NCBI RefSeq assembly: GCF_029962835.1 | Contig: NC_080578.1 | Coordinates: 48,415,001-48,479,000, forward strand | Reading direction: 5' to 3' | Source of the DNA: Magnolia sinica | Taxonomy: Eukaryota > Streptophyta > Magnoliopsida > Magnoliales > Magnoliaceae | DNA: 64,000 bases | Shown: piece by piece, positions 1 through 10,346 of the stretch | Position numbering within the stretch: position 1 is the first letter of the stretch | Layout: the number at the start of each line of letters is the position of its first letter | The notes under the pieces: generated by a model | What the model was told of the DNA's origin: nothing | Database searches by the model: none | Seen by the model: only the letters and a program-made list of their open reading frames with translations | Program-made: the position numbers and the translations under genes

Positions 1-142
1 AGGAAGCAATAAAGGGTTTGGTCTCTAAGCTAGATATTGAAAAGGCATACAATCACATGAATTCGGATTTTTTTGGCCTATTTATTGGCAAGAATGTATC
101 TGTTCGGTGAGATTCTCAATTCTAGTTAACGGATCCCGTAAG

Positions 143-680
143 GGCATGTTTGGGACACGAGGTTAAAAGGTATTGAATTGCATTAGGTGGAATTAACACC
201 ATTATTGCACAATGATTACATGTTGGCGGGGGGGGGGAGGATTGTTGGTATGGGCCAGCACCCCCAACCGTGAATGAACCGTTACACCGACATTTATCAA
301 TACCCCGACTTGGCTATAAAACTATCGTTCCGCCTTTGGCTAACAGCTTAAGCTTTTAGCTCAACTGGTTGGAACAGTAGAGCCGAGGTCCTAATAGTCA
401 CCTGTATACTATGCATATGCAACTCAATTGTCACGTGTAAAAGACACAAATGGATGGATGACATGGATAAAACACATGCATCAATGTGGGGCCCATAAAT
501 GTAGTGGATTTCAAAATCCACTAGAAATCCCACCGTATCTTTGTTAAGACTCAATGATATGATACCTAAATTAATGCAATCATTCTCATCTTTTTCCAAA
601 CGTCGGATGGAATTTGCATGTACCAGTTGCAATTCCATTCCACCTAATCCCACTTAATCCCATGTTCCAAACAGACCATG
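143..680. mobile_element. MITE-like TIR element inside the LINE
   Basis: The left end GGCATGTTTGGGACA matches the inverted right end GGTCTGTTTGGAACA. Just inside are matching blocks around ATTAGGTGGAAT. Removing about 143-680 restores the LINE reading (VNGSRKG followed by FFKSS). A possible 3-bp duplication AAG flanks it (140-142 and 681-683). No transposase is present. A copy of the dispersed GGGGCCCA/TCCATCC module lies inside at about 455-500. The exact ends and the superfamily are uncertain. Confidence 0.65.
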
Positions 681-2183
681 AAGGTTTTTTTCAAATCATC
701 AAGAGGTATCGAAGCAAAGGGACCCACTATCCCCCTTCCTATCTGTCATAGTGATGGAAGCCCTAAGTAAAATGCTCGAAAAGGGTTAAGAAGCAAGTAT
801 CATTGGAGGTCTCAAAATAGACAAGTAGATCCCTCCAATTACGCACCTACAGTTTGTAGATGACACTATTGTTGTTTGTGATGCTAATGAAGATATGGTA
901 GAAAAGTTTAGGATGGTGATTCTTTGTTTTGAAGTGATATCAGATCTCAAAGTCAACATCGCTAAGAGTGAGATGCTAGGGGTGCACATTCCCATGGACA
1001 AAGTAGAATGGTTGGCAGGGATATTGAGTTACCGCGTGAAAACTTTTCCATCTTCCTATTTGGCTCCCCCTTTGTATCAGGAAGCTAGCAAGGCATTTAA
1101 TGGATGAAGTTATGGAGAGGTTTGGAAGGAAACTATCAAAGTGGAAAAAAGCCAATATCTCACTATAGGTTGTTGAATCACTCTTCTAAAAGCAGTCTTG
1201 CCAAACCTTCCATTATATTATGTTCTTATTTAGATGCCCGAAGTCAGTTTTAGCAAAGTCAGTTTTAGCAAAGTTGAAAAAGGTGAGAAGTAATTTCTTA
1301 TGGTAGGGATCAGAGGACAAGAGAAGATTTCATCTCATGGATTGGAAGGATGTTTGTAGGCTGTATAGGGAAAGGGCGGCAAGTATAAGGAACTTGGAGA
1401 AGATGAATTTGGTTCTCTTAGGGAAGTGGTTGTGCAATTCAAGACAGAAGAGAATGCCTTACGGCGAGGAGTCATGGCAAGCAAGTATGGGTGCCTAGTT
1501 GGTGGATGGGGTGCAAAAGACCTCTTTATAAAGCATCATGGATTTGGAAGGGAATTGCAAGGCTTGAATCCAATTTTAGTGAAGGGATCGGCTTTGCGAT
1601 CGGAAATGAGGAGAAAATCATATTCTGGGAGGATATGTGAGCTAGAGACATGTCCCTCCAAGAAGCTTTCCCGAGAACGGCACATTTCGCAATGGAATAA
1701 TGATATCAAAGTGCTTCATTGTCATAAGATCCGAGTTGGTGTGGACAGTGAACACCACCTTGTCGAAGGAATGTGTGAGATGAGGAAATTGAAGAATTTG
1801 TGAAGCTACTCGATTGCCTTCAAGCTCACACTTTGATTAAGGAAGAAGAGGATAGATTGGTGTGGTTGAAAGATAAGTTTGGGCGCTTCTCAATTTGGTC
1901 ATTTTACGAGTCCCTTTAGAGGTATGAGAGGAATGAGCTTAGCAAGCACACAACATATGATTGGCGCTATGGAGCCCCTCCGAAAATTGTAGCTTTTGGG
2001 TGCTTGTAGGTAGGGGAAAGATTCTTACTATTGACAATCTCCAAAAAAGGTCCATGGTGCTCACGCAGATGTGTGCTATGTGTATGGAGAATGCCAAATC
2101 CATAAATCACCACTTCATCCCATTGTACGTACGGGAGGAAAGTGTGAAGCTGCCTCATAGGCGCATAATGCTGGAATCAATTA

Positions 2184-2766
2184 GGGCCTATTTGATTTTC
2201 CAAACCTTTAGTAAATACACTGCAAATGAGTAATAATTATTTCACTGGGTAATTACAGCATTGTTATCGTTGCTTGATATGACACTTACTTTTTTGAGCT
2301 CTAAAACCGAGGACACTGCCAAATATATGTGGGGCCCATCGTGATGTCTATGTCTTATCCACACCGCCCATCTATTATGCCAGCTGAATTTAGGGCTTGA
2401 CAAAAAAAAAGAAAAAAAAAAAAGAGAGCGAGAGAGAGGCTGATACAAAGCTCAAGTGGACCACACCACAAGATTTACGAAATCGAACATCTACCGTTAA
2501 AAACATATCAATGCCACTATTTCCTTTAGTGCGGGCCACTTGAGTGTTGGATCAGGCTCATTTTTTGGCTCATGCCTCAAAATGTTATGCTAAAACTGAT
2601 GGACAGCGCAGATATATCATATATATCATGGTGGGGCCCAGAAATTTAAACCAGTCTTTTTTACTCGGTTTTTGAAACAGAAATGCAAGTGCATTTTCAA
2701 ACAAGAGGAGTAATAATTACTAATTCCCAAGGCATTTACGTGTGATTTGGAAAATCAAACAGGCCC
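2184..2766. mobile_element. Tourist-like MITE (PIF/Harbinger type)
   Basis: The left end GGGCCTATTTGATTTTCC pairs with the inverted right end GGGCCTGTTTGATTTTCC. It is flanked by TTA on both sides (2181-2183 and 2767-2769), the target duplication expected of PIF/Harbinger elements. It splits the 3' part of the LINE and has no coding capacity. It carries two copies of the dispersed GGGGCCCA module in opposite orientations (about 2325-2370 and 2598-2640). Confidence 0.85.
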
Positions 2767-3029
2767 TTAGAGGCCTATTCTTGAATTGGCACGGTGTTCA
2801 GCTTGACTAAAATGTTCAATATCCTTGGAGGTTGGTCATTCTGGCTGATTTGTGATCTACATGGGGGAAAGGAATGGAAGGTGCTTCCAGAACAAGTGCG
2901 GTAGGGCAGAGAAGGTCGTTTTCAAAGCAAAGCGTATTGTAGTGGAATGGGCTTTGTAATTCCTTGCACTTTTTCGGTACTTTCTTAATAAATTGATTTG
3001 TTGTTCTTCAAAAAATAATAATAATAATA

Positions 3030-3796
3030 TAGTTCGAGAGATAAGCATAAAAATACAACACAAGCAAAAATATTTCAAGAATGCTCGTCTTCCAACACTC
3101 ACAATTAACTATAGATGCCAAACAACAACTGTCGATCACAATTAATTGGCACAAGGCTTAGATGATGATGATGATAATGCCAAGCAAACAATTCACCCCA
3201 TATTGGATAAAAACCCTAAAGAATCCTCAAATATAGGAAATCCGAGTTTGCGTATCTTCTAAAGAGGGATCTAATTTCTCAAATATGTTTTATGAGTTCA
3301 TCTAAAAAAATGTTTTATTGCATGTAGTAAATGCTAGAACTAGTGCCACCTTTAACCCCTCTTTCAGCACAGCTATACACAATGCCTAGTTTAACATTGC
3401 AAAAGATACGAGCATGCCGTAGGGCATCAGGCACACCCTCAAACTAAGCATTCCTAACATAATGATCAAAGGAAATATCGATTGACAAAAAATGCTATTG
3501 TGCTTTAGGAATACATGAATTGGAGGACCCACACTCTGCTAGCAAATGCCACACTCTGCTAGCAAATGCTCACAACCTTCCACGAGATCAATGGTTCAAC
3601 AGTTTTGTTGGCCAGGCTTCTTGCCTCCCCTTACATTGAATGGACTGGGGTTGATCCTAGTTTCATGAAAAGCTTTGTAAATATGGACAACTCTCTCGTT
3701 ACGCTTTCATGTTCTTCAGCTTGAATAGAACTTACATTTTACCCAAAAAAAAAAAGACATAAAAGCTGTGTAGATTTATTCTTCCTTTTTTTTTAC
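3030..3796. other. Non-coding stretch between LINE tail and fibrillin exon 4
   Basis: I find no fibrillin exon here. The stretch contains a perfect-looking 20-bp tandem duplication (3531-3550 and 3551-3570) and an A-rich end near 3746-3757 after a 3'-UTR-like segment, which could mark another decayed retrotranscript. If the fibrillin gene is intact this is intron 4 sequence. The remaining 3' exons would then lie left of position 1 or have been lost. Confidence 0.4.
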
Positions 3797-6214
3797 CTCT
3801 AATAGGGTTGGGATGCTCCAACGCACAACATTACGTACAATGCCTCCATCAGATTGATCCCGGCATTCAAATTTTTGATAAATTTGCCCCACCTACATAA
3901 ATGTAACCATGTGATATTTGGAAATCCCATTTTAGAAGAACCATAAAAGAAAATAACTGAATTGGGCCTCCCAAAGTAGCATTTAGGTATTAGCCCAAAG
4001 AATTCAAAGGTCATGTTAGATATTATACGGAACTGAGGGAAGTTTTTGTCATTAGAATGATAAGGAATACTATGCTCTGCCACAGCATGGCAGGTCATAT
4101 CATGCACACACTCACATCTAGGGCTGTCAATGGGCCAGGCCCGGGGTAGGTCTCAGCCCGGATTTTGAACTGTTTCAGGCTGAGCCTATTCAAAATTCTG
4201 ATTTTTTAGGCCCAAGCCCAGCCCATTGACACCCCTACTCACATCTACACGTGAGGGATATGCACTGAATCCAAACCATCCACATCGTGGGCGTATTGTA
4301 GATAGAACATGCCCCGAGAATCACATGGTTGGGATGATGATGATTCATTACTATCCAGTTAATGGGCGCACACCTGTTGAATTTGACTGTTGACTTCTCT
4401 TCTATCCATCCATTTGAAGGTTACTGATCAAATAGTCATATGCGTCCTATTGAGGAAATATTTAGGTTATGCCTCGTCCACAATGGGGCCCACACTTTGG
4501 ACAGTTTGGATTGTCCGTATCTTCCATGTGTATACGTGTGTGTGCAACTGTCAAACACTATATTTTACAGTTTCTCTCCTAATATAAGCAAGTAGTACTA
4601 ACAAGGTGTTTTTTCATGATACCACATCAATAATGGGTATCAGAAAAATAACCACATAAAACAATAAAAATTCAGTTTCCAACTACTCCAATAATTCACT
4701 GTTGTTGCAAATCCCTGCTTTCCGTTATGTTTTGCTAAATATCCCTCCCTACCAGACACACTCTCCCACTCTCTTATACAACTTTATGTTGTAGTATTGT
4801 TAGTGAGAAATGGTCAAGTGGAACTGAGCATACAGAACCCTTCCCCGCTTAGGTTCTTCTCTTTTTTTTTGTAATACTCGTTGGCATCCACATCATCTAT
4901 CCGGACCATCCATTTGGTTCCTTCCACTCTTCCTCCACTGCTAGACAAAAATCACAACAAGCAGATGGTCCTAAACCTCACTGACTGAACATAGCTTCTA
5001 TTGACCAGCTGTCCATCCATTTTTGCATGCCAGTGACTGTATGGTTTGGATCATCCTATCACTATGATTCCTTCAAGGCAGCCTACCAAGACTGGACTGG
5101 GCCTAAAGAGCAATTTAGATAAGTGAGGTAGCTGCCACTGAGTCCAAATGCAACTAGATCCTTGGGAAGGTTGCTATACACTGAGCCCATTAGATCATTT
5201 CTCACATGTATGAAAACCTTGCTATGCACATAGTTGCATTTGGACTTATAATCATTCACATCACCTATCTGGTCCATCCATTACATCTAATCTAATATTC
5301 TTTCATCGCTGTGCACAGAAATCAGATGGTCCTAAACATCCGTGATTGGACCTATCTTTAATGAACAATATGGTCCATCAATTTCAGCAAGCCACAGACT
5401 AGGTGGTGTGGATCATCCAATCAGTACGATTTTTTTCAAGGCAGCCTATGAAGAGCGGACTGGACCTAAGGGACGGTTCAGATAGGTGATGTAGATGCAA
5501 ACGAGTCCAAATGCAACTATATGCAGGTAAGGTTCCGATACACTTAGGACCTGTTTGGGTGCCTTTGAAAATAAGTTCAATGGAGAAATCTTAGTACCAG
5601 ACCTGAAAGAAGAAGGGAAGCCTCGCTGCCGACTCGAGAAGAACGAGAACGTCGGGAGCAGAAGTGTAATGCAGGCGCCATGTCCCATCCAATTTCGTGA
5701 GGTCGATTGCTGAACCTGCATCGTAGCCCTCCACGCACACCTACCATTTTAATTTCTTTTTAGCCCTGCATTTTCAGTATATTACCAAAGAAACTAAAAA
5801 GGAGAGAGAAAGGAAAGATAATGACTGACCAGGGCTTCTTCAATGGACGCGCGCTGATCAGAGGTTGCAATGAGGCCACGTTGCGTCTCTTGAGCGGCTC
5901 TCAAGAGATCATGCTTTCTACTCTCTAACTCTGCCGCCTGAAACCCACGCATAAATGAAGTGAAATGAAAATCGTAATAAGAAGATGATGGAAGGGAGAT
6001 TTTTTTTAATTTAAGCACGCAGAGGAAAGGGTATGAGAAACAGAGGAGGGACTACTGGATTTGTGTGCACCGCCACTTGCGCGAGACACCGAAATGTTTT
6101 CGGTGACCCTCGGTTTCTTGACCAGATGGGCGTTTCTTGTATATGGCGCTTGCTAGTGAGAGGGGCTCTGGTGAGGTGAAGGGAAAATTGCAGACGAGGA
6201 AATGCCAACTCCAT
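3797..6214 (-). CDS. Plastid-lipid-associated protein (fibrillin/PAP family), 5' four exons
   Basis: Four exons can be spliced in one frame, all in phase 0. Exon 1 is 6214-6056 (starts MELAFPRLQFSLHL, a Ser/Thr/Arg-rich leader that fits a chloroplast transit peptide). Exon 2 is 5937-5830 (LLRAAQETQRGLIATSDQR, SIEEAL). Exon 3 is 5740-5603 (VEGYDAGSAIDLTKLDGTW, YTSAPDVLVLLESAARLPFF). Exon 4 is 3892-3797 (VGQIYQKFECRDQSDGG, NVVRWSIPTLLE). Introns 1-3 begin with GT and end with AG; a donor (GTAAAA) follows exon 4. The blocks are those of the PAP_fibrillin domain (known: lipocalin-like plastid proteins of plastoglobules and thylakoids). By memory they are closest to the PAP13/FBN7-type subgroup. 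The 167 residues seen lack the C-terminal half of the domain, so the gene is partial or truncated. Exon 1 could instead end at an earlier GT, also in phase 0. Exon 3 carries an extra Phe beside its donor. Intron 3 is 1.7 kb and holds repeats. Confidence 0.85.
4120..4236. mobile_element. Short TIR element (117 bp) with 10-bp target duplication
   Basis: The ends AGGGCTGTCAATGGGC and (inverted) AGGGGTGTCAATGGGC pair almost perfectly. The same ten bases, ACTCACATCT, flank both sides (4110-4119 and 4237-4246). A 9-11-bp duplication points to a Mutator-type element rather than hAT (8 bp). It has no coding capacity and lies in intron 3 of the fibrillin gene. A diverged relative is at about 10618-10844. 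Confidence 0.75.
4880..5545. repeat. Diverged tandem duplication in fibrillin intron 3
   Basis: Segment 4880-5185 and segment 5255-5545 share the same order of blocks: CATCTATCyGGwCCATCCATT, CAGATGGTCCTAAACmTC, GGATCATCCwATCA, TTCAAGGCAGCCTAy, then GAGTCCAAATGCAACTA. Similarity is clear but not high, so the event is old. No reading frame is shared. It lengthens the intron between fibrillin exons 3 and 4. Confidence 0.65.
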
Positions 6215-6237
6215 TCGAATGAGAATGAGATGTACAT
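6052..6237 (-). promoter_or_regulatory. Overlapping upstream ATG and GA-rich leader of the fibrillin gene
   Basis: On the - strand an ATG at 6237 lies 23 bases before the chosen start at 6214, in another frame. It opens a 61-codon frame that runs across the main start. A GA repeat (6238-6251) lies immediately upstream, as in many plant 5' leaders. If transcription begins upstream of 6237, this ATG could lower translation of the main frame. If it begins between the two ATGs, it has no effect. Confidence 0.35.
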
Positions 6238-6251
6238 CTCTCTCTCTCTCG

Positions 6252-7409
6252 CTTTTGGGTGAGCTTTAAAACGGACTGCGATAGCGTGACTACACGGTGT
6301 GATAATGAAGGCGTGCCTACAACTAACCGAGCACCTGGTGCGGGAGAATAGGCGTCAGATCCACCCCGTCCATCAGGTTTTCCGCCAAATTATTAAAATG
6401 GATTGTGAAAATCAGTCCAATCCAGGGCTTAAAAGGGTCACACCATAGAGAACGGTGTAAAAATCATGCCTAAAAACTCAATGAAACTTGAAATATCCTG
6501 ATTTTGATTTTCAGGAATTCTTTCATCCTAGTTTGGTGCGCTCAGACGAGTGGATTGGATGGCATATGTACGCCACAGTGGATTCCACACATGATTTTCA
6601 CGATTTTAACGGTGGGACTTCCCATCTCAATTGTTCCTCGTGGTCCTGAGTTTTTAATCGGCGTGATTTATGGGTCTGCTCCAAAGAGAGATGGTGCACC
6701 TGATGGATGGGATGGATCTGATCTAGATGAAGTCCTCTCTTCCATCCACGTCAGTGAATTCTCTTATTATGTTGGCACCCTGGATTCACTATCAACTTTA
6801 ATCCAAAAGAAGCTCCGCATCATATATTTACATGGATTTGAATTTAATTAATAAATTAACTTTAATATTTCTAATTAGTAAACCTATGTAATGTTTGACA
6901 CAATTGCTGCGTTTAAGCCCACTAAAATATATACTCCGCCCGAAAATAATAAAATTTCGAGTCTCGAGTGAGCAACAAGCACAAGATCACATCCTAGTGA
7001 TTGGATGGTGTTGATCATCGTATTAAAGTAATTATAGTGATCTAATTGATAATCTAATTATTTTGGGATATCATTAGTGGGACATGTGTCCAATAGATTA
7101 ATAGTATAGTGACGCACTTGTTATACATGCATCTCTTGGAAAGATTTTAGATGTAATCCAAGCTTTAACCCTAGATTTAGGGGATTTTGAAACCCCCAGT
7201 TACTTTTCGGTGCCAAACGACAGGAGATTTGAAACCCCCCCTAAATCCATTGTGCCAAACCACCCCCTCATGGTGTGAGTGCATGGGCATGTCGAAAAAA
7301 AATGTAGTCATGCCTTAGTGGTAGACTCATAAGAGTTTCAACAATGTGGTCATTGGTTGGAACGGGGTGTAAGAAAAAAGTATAGTTATGTGAGCATTTT
7401 CACTTTAAA
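6252..7409. other. Upstream region of fibrillin gene; old repeats, no gene seen
   Basis: From 6340 to about 6760 there are degenerate copies of the dispersed GTCCATC / GGTGGGACTT type modules. Around 7160-7265 a segment rich in GAAACCCCC and ending in TGCCAAACCACCCCC looks like one end of an old TIR element whose partner I could not find. No convincing exon is present. The 115-codon frame at 6504-6851 is repeat-derived. Confidence 0.4.
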
Positions 7410-7529
7410 GAGATTTTTCCCACGGTAAATCTCACCTTTTACTCACTGGCTTTTCTGAATCAGCCAAACTTTACTTTTCCTAACTAAATCACTGTTGTAC
7501 AATTTAACCCTTTGTAGATGAAAATACCC

Positions 7530-7790
7530 TTGCTTTCACGGTGGCACCGTGATATCCACGGTGCCATCATGGGACTTTGTCTTATCCACGGTGGCACCAT
7601 GGATATCGCAGTGGCACCGTCAGATTCTTTTTAAATTTTAGACAGATTGTCATGATGGCACCGTGATATCCACGGTGCTACCATGGACAAGACAGAGTCC
7701 CACGATGGCATCATGGATATCACGGAGGCACCATTAGATTCTTTTTTAAAATTAGACAGACTGTCATGGTGGCACCATTGAAACTCTTTT
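7530..7790. repeat. GGTGGCACCGTGATATCCACGG-type internal repeats in the MULE
   Basis: Near-palindromic blocks such as CACGGTGGCACCGTGATATC recur in both orientations. They are followed twice by a segment with TTTTTAAA...TTAGACAGA at about 7628-7652 and 7740-7770. They lie just inside the left TIR and could form strong hairpins. No coding sense. Confidence 0.6.
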
Positions 7791-8875
7791 GGGAGTCACA
7801 AAAGTTTTGGATCGATATGATATTTATTTTTCCTTGTCATCCAAGTCTTTTTGACCTTATGAACAGATTCGATGGAAAATGAACGTTATGGTGGGACCTA
7901 CGAATGTTTTAATGGTGAAAATATTATCCTCACTGCTATTTCTGGTGTGGTCCATTTGAGCTTTGGATATGATTCATTTTTTTTTGCTCATGCTTTGAAA
8001 TGATCTCTACAAATGGATGATCTGTGTGGGTATAATAAATACATCATTTTGAGGCCCATTTAACTGTGATCTCCTTTGAATCGTTCGTACAACTCGCAAA
8101 ATTAATTGAGTAGTACATGAAATTGACCGAGCAGTACATGAAATTAGAGGTTTGACGTGTTTTGAATCATATGTTGCAAAGAAACAAAAAATAAAATATG
8201 CGGATTTTAAAAAATATTACTCTAACCATAAAGAAATTGCAAAAAAAAAGATAGCATGGGTGATTGCATGCATGTGAGCGGACATGCATGTCATGCTTAA
8301 GGAATGTGAGTTAAGGATGTATGCTACCTCCAGGCACGCTAAGAATAATCAGTTGGCTGTCATGGCTATTAAGGGTGTTAGGACCCTATAAAGCAGAACG
8401 GTTGCTACCGTTGTTGTGTTAACCATTTTGGAATAACTTGATCAAGGATGCAAAGGGCAAGAGATGTGGCACAACAGTCAATCCGAGAGTTCGACTAGTA
8501 GCTTGGTGTTTTAGTTTTTAGAAGTGAGCCTCATGGTTTAGTGATCCAAACCATTGATAAGATGGTCCCCACCACCAGCTCCCAATTGAACAATCATTAA
8601 GACGAGCGCAATAAAAAAAATCAACAAACAAAATCAAGAAAAATTACATTTGGTTTATATAAAAGGGTCCCAGGTGAGTTAAGGCAGTAGACCACTATCG
8701 CCTACTGCCTTGGTGAGTCAGGCGAGGGGGTGGAGCTCCTTTTTAGCACGCAGCATAGTACGACTTTAAACGTGCGATACATCTTCTCGTTCCACCTCTC
8801 CTGCAAACTACTCATCTCTTCCACTCTAGCTTCACTAGTAAGATGAAGCAACAGATGTAACATGATCGACTATTG

Positions 8876-9130
8876 GTCTGCATACATCCATCGACCCAAA
8901 CCTCACCCTAAATAATTTCATCTCATCTACTTACAATCTAATCTTCGATTATTACTCTGCATACATCCATCGACCCAAATCTCACCCTAATCAATTTCAT
9001 CTCATTTGTATACAATCTAATATTCGATTATTAGTCTGCATACATCCATCAACCCAAACCTCACCCTAATCAATTTCGTCTCATCTGCATACAATCTAAT
9101 CTTCGATTATTAGTCTGCATACATCCAATG
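8876..9130. repeat. Tandem repeat, ~78-bp unit, in the MULE
   Basis: Three full units and the start of a fourth begin with CTGCATACATCCATCGACCC, at about 8877, 8957, 9034 and 9113. Each full unit continues with CTCACCCTAA...TTTCATCTCAT and an AATCTAAT...CGATTATTA block. The fourth copy runs into the next repeat type. Confidence 0.8.
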
Positions 9131-9157
9131 ACTTATTTAAGTATCCATGGGTTTACC

Positions 9158-9355
9158 CTAGGGTTGTTGTTGACCATTCACTCATACCAAATAAGTTGTT
9201 CATTTGCAATGATGCACCGACTCTACTCTGGGTGAGCTGTTGACCATTCACTCATACCGAGCAACTTGTTTATTTACAATGAGGCGTCGACTCTACCCTA
9301 GGGTTGTTGCTGACCATTCACTCATACCAAACAACTTGTTCATTTGCTGACCATT
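9158..9355. repeat. Tandem repeat, ~70-bp unit, in the MULE
   Basis: Three units contain TTGACCATTCACTCATACC (or GCTGACC...), then AACTTGTTCATTTGC-like and GATGC/GAGGCGTCGACTCTAC-like blocks. They directly follow the 78-bp array. Small differences between units show they are not recent. Confidence 0.75.
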
Positions 9356-9754
9356 CACATACTAACTTCCCACCATAAGAGCATACAATTCTCATAGCCA
9401 TTATCCGAAAACAAACACAATGACATATTCTCAACGATTCGTTAGACAATAGAAGCATACCATAAGGTACAACTCAGTTGACTAATAGATGAGGATGATG
9501 TAAATCTAAAGGAACTAAAGAATAAGTGGGTAGTTAAAGTTTTCAAGTCTACAACTAGAGCTTAGATGGATATGATTGAATAAACTCCCAGTGGATGATA
9601 TGTCGTACTTGAGCCATAGAATTTCAAAGAGGCAAGGAAGGTGACTTTGAAAGAGGGGATTTAATGCATACCAAAGCAATTGAATAATACTTGTAAATGC
9701 AAGAGATGCTAAAGAGAAGGTAAGTAGTCCCATGTTGCATTTAGGTTCGATGTC

Positions 9755-9865
9755 ATAGAAAATTGACCAAGCTTCACATGAAATTGATCGAGCCTCACAT
9801 GAAATTGACCGAGCTTTACATGAAATTGAACGAGTACTTCTTAAAATTGACCGAGCATTGCAATT
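9755..9865. repeat. 24-bp tandem repeat (ACATGAAATTGACCGAGC) in the MULE
   Basis: About five units of a 24-bp repeat with core ACATGAAATTGACCGAGC. The same unit also occurs about twice near the other side of the element at 8104-8146. Two separated arrays of one unit suggest internal rearrangement. Confidence 0.75.
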
Positions 9866-9989
9866 GCAAATTTTTTCGATTTAGAGTTTAGGGTTTAGGG
9901 CAATTTGTTCAAATATACATGTAATGCATCGTTTCTTCAATGGAAGCACCACTTTCGTCCTTCGTTGACAAAATAAAATGAAGAAAAAA

Positions 9990-10215
9990 AAATAATGGTT
10001 TGGTGGAAGGGTATTCGTATATGAAGAAGAGAGAAGATTTCATTAAAGGGTTTTATGTAGAAGGGTATTGCAGTTTGAAGAGGAGAGAAGATTCCAGAAA
10101 ATGGATTTTCGATAGTTGGGTATTTTGGTGTGAAGGGGAGAGAGGATTCCAAAAAATAGATTTTTGGTGGTAGGGTATTCTGGTATATGGAGAGGAGAGA
10201 AGATTTCAAAAAATG
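9990..10215. repeat. ~55-bp tandem repeat in the MULE
   Basis: Four units are anchored by GGGTATT at about 10009, 10062, 10118 and 10173, each followed by GAAGAGGAGAGAAGATTTC-like sequence. The 90-codon open frame on the - strand here is a by-product of the repeat. It lies just inside the right TIR. Confidence 0.75.
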
Positions 10216-10346
10216 AGTTTGTATTATAGGGGTATTATTGTCCGAGAAAAGGCATTGGTTTAGTTTGGAAAGGTAAAGTTTGGATGGCTCAGAAAAGCTG
10301 GTGAGTAAAAGGTGAGATTTACAGTGGGAAAAAACTCCACTTTAAA

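Larger units (their letters stand above)
1..2960 (+). pseudogene. LINE reverse transcriptase / zf-RVT pseudogene
   Basis: The reading begins with KLDIEKAYNHMNSDF (about 23-70), the conserved RT block. After the first MITE it continues with the LSPFLS-like region. The catalytic block FVDDT is at about 850-870, followed by a stretch ending in KVNIAKSEMLGV. Further on are SIRNLEKMNLVLLGKW (about 1380-1430), a FWEDMW-type block near 1620, and the zf-RVT region at 1960-2130 (APPKIVAF, LTIDNLQKRSMVL, CAMCMEN, INHHF). After the second MITE, ERNGRCF-type C-terminal residues occur near 2870. Frames switch repeatedly and stops are frequent. A target-primed reverse transcriptase is the known role of this family; this copy cannot make one. 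Confidence 0.85.
1..3029 (+). mobile_element. L1-type LINE, decayed, 5'-truncated by window edge
   Basis: A non-LTR retrotransposon whose 5' half lies left of the window. The order of blocks fits a plant L1 element: reverse transcriptase, C-terminal reverse-transcriptase region, zf-RVT zinc-binding region, then a short 3' UTR. It ends near 3029 in an A-rich tail made of AAT/TAA units, the usual 3' end of plant LINEs. Two MITEs (about 143-680 and 2184-2766) split it, and the LINE reading resumes after each. Many stops and frameshifts make it non-functional. It lies just beyond the last exon I can find of the fibrillin gene, so it may sit in an intron of that gene. Confidence 0.85.
7410..10337. 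mobile_element. Non-autonomous Mutator-like element (MULE) with ~85-bp TIRs
   Basis: The left end (7410 to about 7495, starting GAGATTTTTCCCACGGTAAA) and the inverted right end (10337 back to about 10250, starting GAGTTTTTTCCCACTGTAAA) match over roughly 80 bases with few differences. An identical 9-bp sequence, CACTTTAAA, flanks both sides (7401-7409 and 10338-10346). Long TIRs plus a 9-bp duplication are the hallmark of Mutator-like elements. I see no transposase or captured gene inside. The interior is AT-rich and dominated by tandem repeats, listed separately. Confidence 0.9.

Noticed and set aside
3300..3500. Possible remnant of a PPR-like or other coding sequence on the - strand
   Set aside because: Only vague residue patterns and many stops; not enough to support a call.
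6504..6851. 115-codon frame upstream of the fibrillin gene
   Set aside because: It overlaps degenerate copies of the dispersed GTCCATC module and shows no domain.
9937..10209. 90-codon - strand frame
   Set aside because: It is explained by the 55-bp tandem repeat inside the MULE.
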